NCBI GenBank assembly: GCA_051294375.1
Contig: CM119263.1
Span: 16,284,532 to 16,348,531, forward strand
Length of the DNA: 64,000 bases
Origin: Paraspadella gotoi
Lineage: Eukaryota; Chaetognatha
Direction of reading: 5' to 3'
Part shown: one piece after another, positions 24,301-35,587 of the stretch
Position numbering within the stretch: the first letter of the stretch is position 1
Layout of the letters: each line of letters begins with the position of its first letter
The notes under the pieces: generated by a model
Database searches by the model: none
Told to the model about the DNA's origin: nothing
What the model saw: only the letters and a program-made list of their open reading frames with translations
Position numbers and translations under genes: made by a program

Positions 24301-27300
24301 TGACAAGAGATACAGAGCCTTGGGGGTGAACCCCTGGGGGGCCAAAAAGAACCAATTTTTTTTAAAAAATTTTTTAGTAACATCAAGTGCATTGATGTTT
24401 TAAACATATAAAACAATTTTAAAAAATAAAATTGATAAATTTTCAATAATTAAGCATAGTTTGAAGAGACATTGTTCATCATTTTCTTTCTTATTTTTTA
24501 AAATTATTCCAAATCTGTTCATGAAGCTGAAAATTAACAAATATTTTTGTGGTAATAAATACGTTTTTGTGGAAGAGTATAAACATCCATGCAACTGTTC
24601 AAAACAAAAACAATAAAAAAATTTAAAAACAATTTTTGACAATTTTTTGCCCCTATGGGTGACCTCTCCGGGGCCCCATATCTCCACTCAGGGGTCAAAT
24701 ATTGAAATTCGCCTCGATATTGTATTTGCATAATGATCGTTCATTCCAAATTTCAATAAATTTGGTCCTGTAGTTTTTTCGGAACATGTTCTGGTCACAA
24801 CAAACGGGTACCTCATTTTATAATATGAAGCCTTCTGAAGTAAGCTTTAAGTATATCATTATTTTTCTTTTTTAATTTTGAGAAAATATATGTGAAAAGT
24901 ATAGCTCTTATAAAGAAAGAATAGAAAAGAAAGAAAGAATAGAAAGGAAAGAATAGAAAGGAGAGAGAGAGAGAAGCCAAATCGTTTTCGAACGAATCAG
25001 CAGCGGCAGCAACAGAGGCGCACCCAGAAAAAAAGAAATCAAAAGGCAGCAGCAGCAGGAGAAAAGAGAGAAAAAGAATAAGCCCCTGCAGAGCCAGCTG
25101 CAGATTCGTTTTTTTCCCCTATGAATCAGTGACAAGGGAAAAGAGAGAGGGAGAGAGACATGTAATTAAAAGAGAAAAGAGAGAGAGAAAGAAATATAAA
25201 AATAAAAGAGAAAATTTGTTTCTTTTGATAAAACGTAAACAAAACATATTTAATAACTGTCCAGACTCAATTTTAAGCACATCGATGATGAGAAGCTGTA
25301 TATGAATTTTCAGCTTCATACACCCAAATTTAATCATAAAAAAGGCGATCTATAATTTGGAACGACGACGACAACGCCACTTATGCGCAAAAGCGTTACA
25401 ATATCGTCGCAAACGCTAAGCGATTGCGACAAAAAATTAATTTGTTCTTATTGAAGAGATAGTAATTATTGTTGTGTTAGTGACTGAACCGTTCAATATA
25501 AGCAGTCCCTGAGCTTCGGATCAGGCTGTAACACCGTATTACAGGCGGGTTAAGCGCCCCGTCCCTCTTAACTGCGAGGCGACCCCCGGGCTAGAAACCC
25601 GGACCTTTGGGTTAGGAGGTAAATGACTTGCCTCCTGCACCAATAGCCGCTAATAAACGGTTTGTGGATTTTAGTCTACCATATTATCATATTTTCTGTA
25701 CTAATCAACTTTGACGTCCTATAACTTTCGAACGCTTTGCTTGATTTTAATAGGATTTGAACCAATCGCTTCATCTTTCAATAAGCTTTGTTTTATGCTT
25801 CTATATCTTTGAGAAAAACAATATTGGATGGCTGAATTTTACAGAGTGATAAAAGTGGCTACTTTTTTTGCGCCGCAGTGTAATAGGTACATATGGAATA
25901 TAGTAGTAGTATGTAGAGTATGTAGCATATTTCAATTGTTCATTTTAATAAGAGTGTTAACCTGGATATTCTTGTTTGATCACAACTTGTTGCATGTCAT
26001 CATGAGAGTTTAGTTGATAAGGAAGCTGTCTTTTAGAGGAACTTTGTTCTTCATTTAAATCCGTTTCTATAGAAAATTTTTTATTTAAAGAATTTCAAGT
26101 TAACAGATGAAGACTTCATTGTTAGGATATATTTACTACGCTATAAACCACTAACATACCAGGATTGCCTCGATGTAATTGTGGCGGTAGCGGTGATTCC
26201 ATCGCATGGGTTGATTCATTCTTTATTGCATTATTGGTTGTGCTATACAGTGATGATGGATTGGTTGTTGAATCTTGCATACAGGATAATTGAATTTTTA
26301 ACATTAATTTAATGTCACGAGTAATAATAATCTAAAAATATTTTAAAACATAACTTACCTTGCATCATAAATTCTGAGGAACAAACGGTTTCATAGATAC
26401 TAGAGGGCAAATTGATCAGTGATGTTCGTTCTTGGTCCGCATCTGAAAGATAACATTTTGTATTACAAAAAAAATTATTTTCTCCTCTGTTCGTTTTAGA
26501 GGCTCTCAGTTGAAGATACTACAGGGACTTTAATTTGGACTGATTCAAAAAACTTGTAATATTCGGGTTATACAATTTTTTCATACCAAATAAAAAAATA
26601 TTGATTTTTTTCCCGCCAATTCATAATATTATAGTAAGGATAGTTGCTGTTATAAACATTTTCTTCCGAGGGTAAATTTCTGAAGAAACATTTTTTACTT
26701 TAAAATTTTTACTTTGAAAGTGGATCTTACAGTTACCATTAAAAAAATAAACATTTTTTCATGCTTCATTTTTATAATTAATAAGACACTGTACTGTAGT
26801 CAATGTATCATGAACTAGAATAAAAAAAATTATAATATGAATAATACTTAATAATAATCATCACGTTTTCTTTTTAAAATCTATTAAAAATAAAAATTTC
26901 AGCTGGGGGGGGAATTACGGAAAATGACTGTTAATAAATAATAGTTACCATAGTAAATAAGTTAGGTTTTATATAAGATTTTTTTTTCATAATAACAAAT
27001 TATCAAACTGACTTTTTATCACAAATTTTTTTTATTTTATGCAGATTAACTTCACAATCAGCGTTAATACTTATTAAATTGTTAAAAACTGTTAAAATTT
27101 GGATGAAAAAAATGAAAAGCGACTCCGCGCTTGAGAGATACTTATTATACTTTTAAGAAATTTGAACATTTTTTTAGTTCAAGTAGTTTTCTAATTAATA
27201 AATATTATAAAATAATATACAGTGAAAGAATTACGAGTTTAATCATATCTTTTTGTATCGGTCCAGATTGAAGTCCGTGTCGATAGTAAGGTTTAACTTT

Positions 27301-30300
27301 TTAAAACTTTCGTCGCTTTTTTGCTTAGCAGTACGGTACTATAATAGAGCCCGGATTGCGTCTGTATGGATCTTCGTACATTAAAAACTAACCGTTTTTG
27401 ATAAATAAAAATCGTTTAAGTATTATAACTATGGTTAAAGCCAAAGCCGAAAATGTGGATCTTCGTCACTAATCTTTTTCCGTCTGGGTTTTAGTTACTG
27501 CGACGCCGAGAGAGACACGCGTCTCTTATGAAGAGAGTTAATCATGAATCTTGTCAGATCCAGAAGCTGACGATAATTAGAAAACCATAGTTTTAGAGCA
27601 AGTTAAACACAAAAAATGAAGCGAACCGTAAATTGCGCTCAATAATTACATTCTTTTTCTTGATTTAAGTTTTTTATTTTAGTAAAGAGATGTGGGGGGA
27701 GGAGAATTTTTGTCAGCTAAATTTCAAATTTCTGTTTACTTAGTACAAAATTACCAGATTTAACTTTAAGATCTGAAATTTGAAGAGTTGAAAATTATAA
27801 CACCTCAACTTCCTTCCGGACCAGATTTTCGGTGGTCAGGCTTTCTCCTATCTCGTGCAGGACCCTTTTTTATATTCCTCCAGTTTATCATAGGAACCTT
27901 GAAAGAGAAAAATCCACCGACGACATAACATGGCAATAGTCAATCAGAATCCCGACCTCGCAGCCATTTTTTGACCCTTGGGATCTCGAAGCAAAGTAGG
28001 CTGGGCGCGCAACAGCTTTCGACTGGCCTTCAACCTTCAACCTCTTTCAAGGTTCATGGATTACTTTCTTTTTCTTTCTTTCGGTTTGGGCAAATCGAGT
28101 AATTGCGAACACGAGGCCACATGAAATTTATACCATACCTTTTTGCAACATGTCCAGATGCTCCCACAAAATATCGCCCATGAAGGGTGGAACGCGAGAG
28201 AGAAAGTCCTCTTTGGATAAATCGCAGAGAATCTTTCCTTTCATGGTTACTTTGGATAATTCAACTCCTTCGAGACTGAATTCTTTGATTGCCCAACACA
28301 ACCATTTGACGACTTGAATTTCGGCCCATTCTCGTGGATCTAAAAAGATTTTTAAACGGCGGTCATGAGACATATAGATTAGACTTTTTATCAGATTACA
28401 AATTTTTCAGTTTTAAATGGAAGCCACAATCATATTTTTCTCCTTTCCTTTACTAACCTTTCGGGATGCCGTGTATTAACTGTTCTTTTTCAAAGCTAGA
28501 GAATGAAGCCCTCAAAGCGGCCGTCATTTTTTGATTGGTACCCGGAGTTAGTGGAGGTATCGAGCTCGAAGTTGAAGGCACGTGGGGCTCTATTAAAGTC
28601 GTATTCATTAATATTTCACCTTTTGGTGTTTATTAAATTATTTATATAGGTATGTTATGCAAGGTTTACTAATTCTGCAACATGCTAATAATTAACCTAT
28701 AACCTATTTCCATACTTAGATGATATTAGATTGACTGGAATATTTTTTGATGGAACCTTAACCATTTTAGGTCATAATCTAATTTATTATAGATAGAGGC
28801 CATATGTTTTTTTTCTTTCATTGCCACGCAAATTGATATTGTTTAACTGTTCTATTCTGTAACAGAATTCGTTAAAAAAGTTTCTTTGTACTTTGAAAAT
28901 GGCCCTAGAATCGGGCGCTCTCGCTTTCTCTTTCGCTTCTTTTCCCCTGCTGTTTCCTCGCTATATCTAATTCACACTCTTGTGCTACAAAATCCAATCG
29001 AAAACTTCCATACGCGACGAAGTTTTGGCGAAGCGAAAACATTCATTTGAATTTCAAATGATGATCGTGACTGGGATAAAACGATATATTGGCTAGGAAT
29101 TTAGAAGTACCTTCTGAATTTGTTTCGAGATCATTTTTTTCAACTGCAGGACAGCCATAATTTAAATTCTCTTTATTTCTATTCTTTCTATTCTCCAATT
29201 TTATAATTCTTAACATTACTGATTAAGAGGCTAGGTTCCCCGATAATTAATATAAACTGGACAAAAGGGTGGAGCAATAAAAAAATGGAGACCTGTTATT
29301 TATTGCGTCTGTATATGAAAATGATAAAAGTTCAACCTTTTACAAGTTTTTTGCGGGCAGCAACAGAAATTGTGTTTTCTTTATAGTAATATCCTTAATA
29401 CATAAAATTTAAAAATAATAAAAAATAATTTTGAAGGCCAGGGATCAGTCAATTTAAACATTATATATATAACATTATTTAAACTTTATATACTATATTA
29501 AATACCCCTTTGCCTCTCTCTCGAAAGTATTTCAGAAAAAATGAATGGTTTTTTTTGCCCAAAATTTTGAATATAAATATTTTTTACTTTTTTTCTCGGT
29601 AAACCGAGAATTTCGAGTAAAAACGGATTCTTAGGGGTATGCTCAATTTTTTTCTTTTGGTAAACCAAGATTTTTAAGTAAAGACTGATTCTATAGCTAA
29701 AGTCAAAAGTTAGATACCTCATAGGGGAGCTAATTTTAAGTTATATTTTGTGTATAGACTTTCGATTTCGTTGTGTTTCGAATTTAGAGAGGAAAACAGT
29801 TTTTGTTTCAACGAGTCTTTAGGACATTTTTCGGACATGTTTCGACTCTACAGTTAGTCTTCATGAGCATTGTGACTATCAATAATTTTTCTCTTTTAAC
29901 ATTAAGTTAAAGAAAAGGAGAGAGAGAGAGAGAGAGAATTAAGAAAGGGATAGTGGTCAGATGTGAGGACAGGTGAAGGCAAGGACAGGGAAGAAGAAAG
30001 TCAGTTGAAATTTGAAATTGAGGGAATTAGAGAGAGAGAGAGAGAAAGAGAGAGAAAATCTTTACATTTGGTAATGTACAACAATGAAAAATGAAGATAA
30101 TTTAGCAAACTTAAAATTGAAGGTTAAACTAATAGTAACAGAATAAATAATAATACACGGTAGGGCAGAGAGGATGTTAAAGAAACAAAAAAAGTGCCAT
30201 CTCTGAAACCTATAAAATCTTAAAGTATACCCATGAGACACTTAATGTGGTAGGTCAGTAAAATTCGATAAAGGCAGGTTTTTTTTTAAATGCTCATTAA

Positions 30301-32222
30301 AGTTTTTGAAAATTTTTTATAAAAATTTTTAAGTAGTTTAGTGAATATGCTTACAATTTTATTGCCTATACATCTATCATTATCTACAGAGCATAAGCTT
30401 TTATTTGAGACTTCTCCCAACTTGGTACAATTTTTTTTTATTGGATTATAAGTAAAAATCATAATTTAAAAAAAAATATTTATCAATCAGTTCTTTCAAA
30501 CAGATTATTTCTTAAAAATAAAAGTACAAATATGTTCTCAAAATGCAGTACTACTTATTAGGCTTTAAAACAAATTTAAAAAAAAATTGATTTAAAATTA
30601 TTATAAAAATAAATAATATAAATAATTATTTTTTTTTTTTAATATGTAATATTTAATTAAAACTTAATCTCAAATAAAATAACAGATAAATATTAGCTGA
30701 GCACTTTAATTCAAAATCATATCTAGTAATTATATATTTTATTACTTATAAAAAATTTATATATAAAATTATATTATAATAATTGCTTACTTAATATTTG
30801 ATATATATTATTATTAGACAAAAGTATAAAAATATTAACAAACATAATGCTTTAACTTTTAATACTTAATTAGAGTATATATTAATATTTTTTTAAATAT
30901 TTTTGTAATTTTTAAACTTTTATATATTAAAATTATTTAATAAAAAAAACCTTATTTTGAAGCCTAATAAGTAGAACTGCATTTTGAGAATATTTATATT
31001 TTTTTAAATAAATAATCTGTTCAAAGGTACTAATTGATTAATCTTTAAAAAAAAATCTAATTTTTATTTATATTTCAATAATGAAAAGTAATAGAAAGTT
31101 GGGAAAGGTTTCAAATTAAAGCTTATGCTTTGTAGATAATGATAGACATATAGACATTCAAATTTTAAGCATATTCACTAAACTACTTAAAAATTGTTAT
31201 AAAAAATTTGAAAAACTTTAATTAGCATTTAAAAAAAATCCTGCCTTTATCGCATTTTACTGACCTACCACATTAAGTGTCTCATGGGTATACTTTAAGA
31301 TTTTATAGGTTTCAGAGATGTCACTTTTTTGTTTCTTTCACATCCTCTCTGCCCTACCGTGAATATATATTATATATATATTATATATATTATTTATATT
31401 TTATTCAAGTTTGAAATAGTAATTGCAGAGCAATATATTTGATAATTTATTTATATAATTAAATAATTTACATTATGGTGTCTATAATTATTAATTATGT
31501 CTAAAAATCTATCGTCCGTTTTATTATTTTGAATTCATGTAACACTTTGTTATTACGTTAACTACGTTTTGTTTGTAAAGTAGTTAATACACATTAATTA
31601 AAGATAAACAACGACTTAATTCTTTGTGACGATCTCCAAAATAATTAATCAATAAATGGAAAAAAAAAATCAGTAAATGGAAAAATGTTAATTGAACTGC
31701 TAGCGAAAAAGTTTTGGTTATTAATTGCCCCAGAGTTAGTGAATGACCTATGTATACTATTATATAGTTTAAAAACTTACCCTGGACTACGCTTTCTTCG
31801 TTCGATAAATCCCCCAAGGACGGAACTCTTCTGACGTGACGCTTTGCATCCTTCGCGACTGACGGGACGGTCACTGAGGGGGTAAAGTCTCCCTCGCAAG
31901 AATTATGTCGCTCGAACGTGACGCGCAAATTAGAGCGCGGCGCGCCCAGAACCTCATTCACATCGGAGGAGGAGGAGGAAAGGGATCGAGCGTCACAACG
32001 GTTTTTCGCTAAAGTTCTGGAAGCGGAGGGGCACGTAGGAGATGCCGACGAGAGCGGCGTCCTATCTCGCTCGCTTAATTTGTCATAGTGCGAAGGATCT
32101 GAAACTGAGCGGTAGAAGCGAGATCCGTTGGGATTTTGCTCGTTAACTGTCAGGTCGCCGACCCCAAGGTTTGACATCATCGACGTCGAAGACGTCGTAG
32201 TCAAGACTGGCGTCGTTTTCTC
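18347..32222 (-). CDS. ETS1/2-like: ETS1/2-type transcription factor with Pointed (SAM_PNT) and ETS domains
   Basis: Sequence-specific activator of the ETS1/ETS2/Drosophila Pointed group, nuclear, a classic MAP-kinase effector. Exons in transcription order are 32222-31781, 28589-28458, 28339-28139, 26442-26359, 26273-26160, 26066-25962, 23316-23057, 22989-22757, 22588-22389, 22324-22040, 18842-18724, 18634-18519 and 18455-18347. All junctions are GT-AG and keep phase. From the Met at 32180 this gives 785 residues. Exon 2 carries IPPLTPG, the ERK-site context (Ets1 Thr38) just before the Pointed domain. Exon 3 is the Pointed domain ([34 protein letters not shown]). The last three exons give the winged-helix ETS domain: [18 protein letters not shown], then [20 protein letters not shown] with both DNA-contacting Arg, then [10 protein letters not shown]. 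The middle is Ser/Asn-rich. An in-frame acceptor at 32222 means an upstream exon may exist. Confidence 0.93.
18910..19380 (+). repeat. Tandem units of the dispersed 180-base repeat
   Basis: In an ETS intron. Begins with a CTGTCTGTAGGTCCATCC-type opening, followed by repeated GTGTGATTGAGCTGGA, GGAATCG, AGTTTAAATGGAAAAAA and ACATTTACTTGAATC landmarks at intervals of roughly 150-180 bases. The units are diverged. Confidence 0.65.
19680..20170. repeat. Tc1-type subterminal fragment plus 180-base repeat units
   Basis: 19680-19905 aligns with inner parts of the 24146-25880 element. It shares CCAGGGGTCCACCCCCAGGG-like sequence, ACAGATTCTGGTCACA-like sequence and GGGTACCTCATTTTATAATA. From about 19950 it passes into two more units of the 180-base repeat (GTGTGATTGAGCTGGATATG). 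It is a nested or rearranged relic in an ETS intron. Confidence 0.6.
20220..20400. repeat. TTAATTAA-rich palindromic tract
   Basis: Repeated ATTAATTAATCA, TTAATTGATTAG and related strings in both orientations, giving heavy self-complementarity. The following 20401-20990 has no recognised feature apart from a repeated CTGCATAGTCAAG string (20499 and 20824). Confidence 0.55.
20991..21629. repeat. Possible DNA element with short inverted ends and AT-only core
   Basis: TCGCACAGTG at 20992-21001 is matched by CACTGTGCGA at 21618-21627. The interior is almost entirely A/T, with (TTA)n-like stretches near 21330-21440. Ends of 10 bases could be chance in a large window, so support is moderate. Confidence 0.4.
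23333..23515. repeat. Small inverted-repeat element with telomere-like core
   Basis: Ends resemble the TTTTACTTTCGCCGACCG family ends in diverged form (left TTTCACTTTCACCGA, right TCGCTGAAAGTAAAA). The interior at about 23415-23490 is a run of degenerate CCCTAA-type hexamers and heptamers. It lies in the ETS intron next to exon 23057-23316. Cleaner members lie at 53422-53549 and inside 56414-57129. Confidence 0.65.
24900..25436 (-). repeat. CT/GA composite element fragment, reverse
   Basis: Reverse-strand 5' half of the element described at 258-1326: GA-rich tracts, CTGCAGAGCCAGCTGCAG, then the conserved block ending in AAACGCTAAGCGATTGCGAC. It is nested inside the Tc1/mariner-like element. 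Confidence 0.75.
25450..25690 (-). mobile_element. tRNA-derived SINE, copy 2
   Basis: Reverse orientation of the 12941-13182 SINE. The T-arm-like GGGTTTCTAGCCCGGG, the pair GTAATACGGTGTTAC and AAGCAGTCCCTGAGCTTCGG are conserved. It is nested in the Tc1/mariner-like element, so the SINE inserted later or was carried along. Confidence 0.75.
26443..28138 (-). other. ETS intron, unique sequence with a GC-richer island
   Basis: Mostly AT-rich. About 27800-28130, next to the Pointed exon, is richer in G/C and reads on the minus strand from an AG at about 27900 through a short frame ([11 protein letters not shown]) to a stop. That could be an alternative cassette exon, but the evidence is only a splice-like AG. 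Confidence 0.4.
28590..30155 (-). other. ETS intron, no exon supported
   Basis: Intron sequence with short (GA)n runs at about 29915-29940 and 30030-30055. The run at 29640-29720 repeats the pattern TTCTTTTGGTAAACC/TTTCTCGGTAAACC twice in tandem (29592 and 29655). Confidence 0.5.
30156..31361. mobile_element. Fold-back transposon-like element, 1.2 kb
   Basis: Ends CACGGTAGGGCAGAGAGGAT and ATCCTCTCTGCCCTACCGTG are perfect inverted repeats. Arms of roughly 400 bases pair along their length: CCCATGAGACACTTAATGTG on the left and CACATTAAGTGTCTCATGGG on the right, and further in AAAATGCAGTACTACTTATT against AATAAGTAGAACTGCATTTT. The AT-rich loop has no coding capacity. AATA flanks both sides, a possible 4-base target duplication. 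It lies in an ETS intron. A second copy is at 46259-47451 and a lone relic arm at 38220-38347 with its mirror at about 49965-50100. Confidence 0.8.
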
Positions 32223-33074
32223 CTAAAGAAATTTCACAAAATCTGTATAATGGAGACAATTTCATGCCGAAGATAATCTAAAGCCTCATTGATTACCTAT
32301 TACTTTAACCACGAAATATTAGTTTAGTCATAAATGTTCTGTAGTAGATTAGTAGTAGATAAGTTTGCTCAATAAATTTATCCGTCATACATCAGTGCCA
32401 ACGTTCGAGTCATGTTTACAGAACCGTGGGAATATTTTGACGAAGAACCGGTTTTAAACAGAATTCATTTTAAAAAAGCTGTTATTATTCGTACCGCTTG
32501 ATATTTTATAATGCGATTAGATTACAAACTTACAGGAATTCAAATGAATATTCGGTGTACTTGTGTAGTTATATTATTGTCTGTCGTTCGGTATCAAAAT
32601 CTCCCACTTAAAATGCGTTTAATTTTATCTCTGTTTCATCTTTTCTTTTATCTTTGTTAGGTGAAATCAGCTAAATTTAACTTTTTAGTCGGATCTGCTT
32701 ATGACACGATGAAAGTTAACGTGGCGAAACTTTCCCATACAACATATTTTTTATCGTCGCAATCGCTTTGCATTTGCGACGATTTTGCTGTGGTTTTGTA
32801 CATAAGTGTCGTCGTTCTCGTCGGCGTTCCAAATTATAAATCGCCTTTTTCATGATTAATTTTGGCTGTTTGAAGCTAAAAATTTATATACAACTTCTTA
32901 TCATCAAGGTTATTGAAATTGGGTGAGGACAGTTATTAAATGTTTTGTTTACGTTTTATCAAAACAAACAAATTTCGTCTTTTATTTTTATGTCTCCTTT
33001 TCTCTTTCTTTTCTCTTTTAATTAGATATAGCTTTCTCTCTCTCTTTTCCCCAGGCTGATTCATCAAAAAAAAC
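32223..33074. other. Region upstream of the first recognised ETS exon
   Basis: Contains unique AT-rich sequence to about 32740, then a truncated composite CT-rich element (32748-33074: TCGTCGCAATCGCTTTGC onward, CT tracts, GGCTGATTCATC) that stops at the N gap. No further ETS exon could be identified. Confidence 0.5.
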
Positions 33075-33099
33075 NNNNNNNNNNNNNNNNNNNNNNNNN
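33075..33099. other. Assembly gap, 25 N
   Basis: Exactly 25 unknown bases, the same size as the second gap, so probably a placeholder and not a measured length. It sits at the boundary between the first direct block and the inverted block. Confidence 0.98.
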
Positions 33100-33814
33100 A
33101 CACCCACCACGACCGCACGACGCATCTGCAGGCAAAAACACAATTCGTTAAACGGAACGAAATTGAAAAGAGATAAAAAGATATTATACTAAGACCTATA
33201 CATAGACAAAAAGGGAGGCTAATTGCTTTTTGGGTGTGAGTTAATATAAGCTACAGGCCCTGTGAAAAATCTTAATTTTCGCACGTTTTATGTATGTTTT
33301 TTAAAAAAGAGATCAAATGTGTAAGTTAAAAAATATATATATGTTAAAAAATGAATCGCGCATCTTGCCCACAAAGTTCTCCTAACTCACCCCAAACTCG
33401 AAAAACCTCAGTATTAAAATAAAAACAAAAATGATATATATTTTATAAATTAATATTTTGCAAAAAGCCCAGTCAATTACTAAAATCTGTCATTGACGGA
33501 GATCTTAATCAAATTAAACAAATGTTTGCAAACTAATTGTTTTTTATAAATTTCAAATCAACAAAGTTACTCTTTTAAAGCGAGGTATTATGACATTTCG
33601 TACATTTCTTCGAAACTATTACTTTTTCCAAACACTAGTGCTTAAAATGGTGTAAAAAGTCTCAAAAAAATAGAAAAAATCAAATCTTCTTGCGTCTTGA
33701 TTCAGTGACTTGCCAAAGCTCGGTTTTCCATAGCGACTACTATTCATGCCTAATAACTCAATTTTAAATTTTCAGTTGAAGATTTGAACTGCGATGAAAG
33801 ATAATATTTTTTTT

Positions 33815-34024
33815 AGCGACAGAAAGAGGTAGGGGCCATCGAAAGAGAAATTCATCGATATCTCAGTAAGATGAAGAAGAGTAAAATGAGGTCCGAAGAG
33901 GAGGAGGACAAACGAAGAGGAAAAGGCAGCTGCGTCGGAAGTACTCAGCGTCCGCTTTCTTCGCCGCGGCGTCGAGCAGATTTCCGCGACGCTGAGGCCT
34001 TCTCGATGGAGAGTGAGGACTAGA
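33815..34024 (+). pseudogene. Mirror copy of the candidate exon at 54228-54441
   Basis: Same candidate frame as 54228-54441 but with three single-base losses that cancel in sum, changing a run of residues before the shared ending EAFSMESED and stop. See that entry for what can be said. Confidence 0.35.
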
Positions 34025-34699
34025 AAAAAATGGTTTGTCGAGAGCTAGTAAAGTCCACGAATCGGTCGGAATTAACTTTTAAAAGAAACATGACAAAAGT
34101 TAGTGCATTAGTTTATTTTTTATGTTAGTTTTAATGTTTTACTTTTTAAAAATAATCCTGCTTTTATTCACTAAAATCTTATATGCCACATGAATTTAGC
34201 TTCCTTTAATTTCATGATTACAGAATAGGATCCCAAATAGAGCAGGTCGAGACAAAACTGACCTCAAACCAACCTTAACTCAACCGGGTAAGCACATTGC
34301 TCCTAAAAAATGTTTGTTGCAAATCTAAAGTTTTCCCTTCGAAGCTCGGGGCTGCTCTTTCTCTTTCTCTCTCGCTGGGGCTCGTCTTCTCGGCTGTCGT
34401 CGTCGTTGTTGTTGTACTCTTTGTTTGTAGAGACTCGATGTTGCTCTTTTAATCACACACACACTCACACACACAACAAATGAATGAATGGACGAATCTC
34501 TTACTCTCTTTCGACAAAGTTTTCTTCGAAACTACGAAAGGTTCAATCTCGTCTAAAAACTGGCTTTCGACAAAGAATTAACGAAAACCTTTGTGTCCTC
34601 GTGTTCACCATTGAAGTCCGACAAGGGGATGGATTTTAATCCGACTTTAAATTCCGCTACGTTGCAGATAAGTAAGTAAAGTTGCAGCGGTCCGCTAAA

Positions 34700-34824
34700 T
34701 TTTACTTTCGCCGACCGCGCGTTATGGCTTTTTTGTGAAATCATTTTAAAAATACTTATTTAAAAAAAAATTTAAAAAATATTACTTAATTACCCTAACC
34801 CTAACCCGGGTCGGCGAAAGTAAA
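34700..34824. repeat. Telomere-like inverted-repeat element (mirror copy)
   Basis: TTTTACTTTCGCCGACCG on the left and CGGGTCGGCGAAAGTAAAAG on the right, with TTACCCTAACCCTAACCC inside. It is the inverted-block counterpart of 53422-53549. Confidence 0.75.
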
Positions 34825-35587
34825 AGTACCCCGTCATTATTAATGAAATAAAAGTTTTACAATTCATTGTGCAATTAAAAACAAAAATAAAATAAAACTA
34901 ATAAATATAAAAGTTTTATTAAATTGCAAGTTCATAAAAAGGGATTGATAACGATGGTAAAAGCAAACAAGAAAATCAAATGACCAAATTAGGCGTTTCT
35001 CGGAAAATATACTGATATTGATAAAAGTACAAACAAGAGATGCAAAAATAGAAATCATTAAAGTATTTTCATTTCTTAGAGTTCGGTTCAAAACGCTCGT
35101 GACGGAATGGATACAACTTCGAAACCGACAACTTTCACTTCGATAAAACTAAGAACGTTATCTCAGCGACAAAATAAAACTAACAGCGATAAATTTTTAA
35201 TTAATAAACCTCGGCAAGGTAATCTGGCAATCTCAAACGAAGACAAAGAGGACAGCGGGAAAAGCGGCAACACAATTTCAAAATGAGGATTCTACGAACG
35301 CGAAAAACAGAAAAAAGAATAAACGACCCTTTCTATTGAAAAATACAACACATTGTATTTTAATAATTATACACAGGTGGCAAAAACTGTAGGTTAGGTT
35401 TTAAGGGTTTGTTATTATTATTGTTAGTAATCGAAATTTAACAAGTTTGAGCAAACAAGTCGATCAGCCCACGATAATTTAGCGGTAAATCGATAAGGAA
35501 TCTATAAATCAATCATTCAATAAACTGATCAATCAGCCAACCAATCATTTCAACAGAGGAGAGAGAAAGGAACTTTAAAATTAAAAA

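Larger units (their letters stand above)
24146..25880. mobile_element. Tc1/mariner-like non-autonomous element with nested insertions
   Basis: Terminal inverted repeats CACTGCGGCGCAAAAAA (24146) and TTTTTTTGCGCCGCAGTG (ending 25880) are flanked by TA at 24144-24145 and 25881-25882, the target duplication expected for Tc1/mariner. Inside, 24170-24345 and 24650-24845 form a second inverted repeat (AGAAGGCTTCATATT against AATATGAAGCCTTCT). A composite CT/GA element fragment (24900-25436, reverse) and a tRNA-type SINE (25450-25690, reverse) follow. No transposase frame remains. It sits in an ETS intron and its copy is at 40184-41972. Confidence 0.8.

Noticed and set aside
29498-29722. 74-codon minus-strand frame repeated at 45630-45821
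   Set aside because: It is AT-rich, intronic, has no family resemblance, and its second copy is simply the duplicated block.
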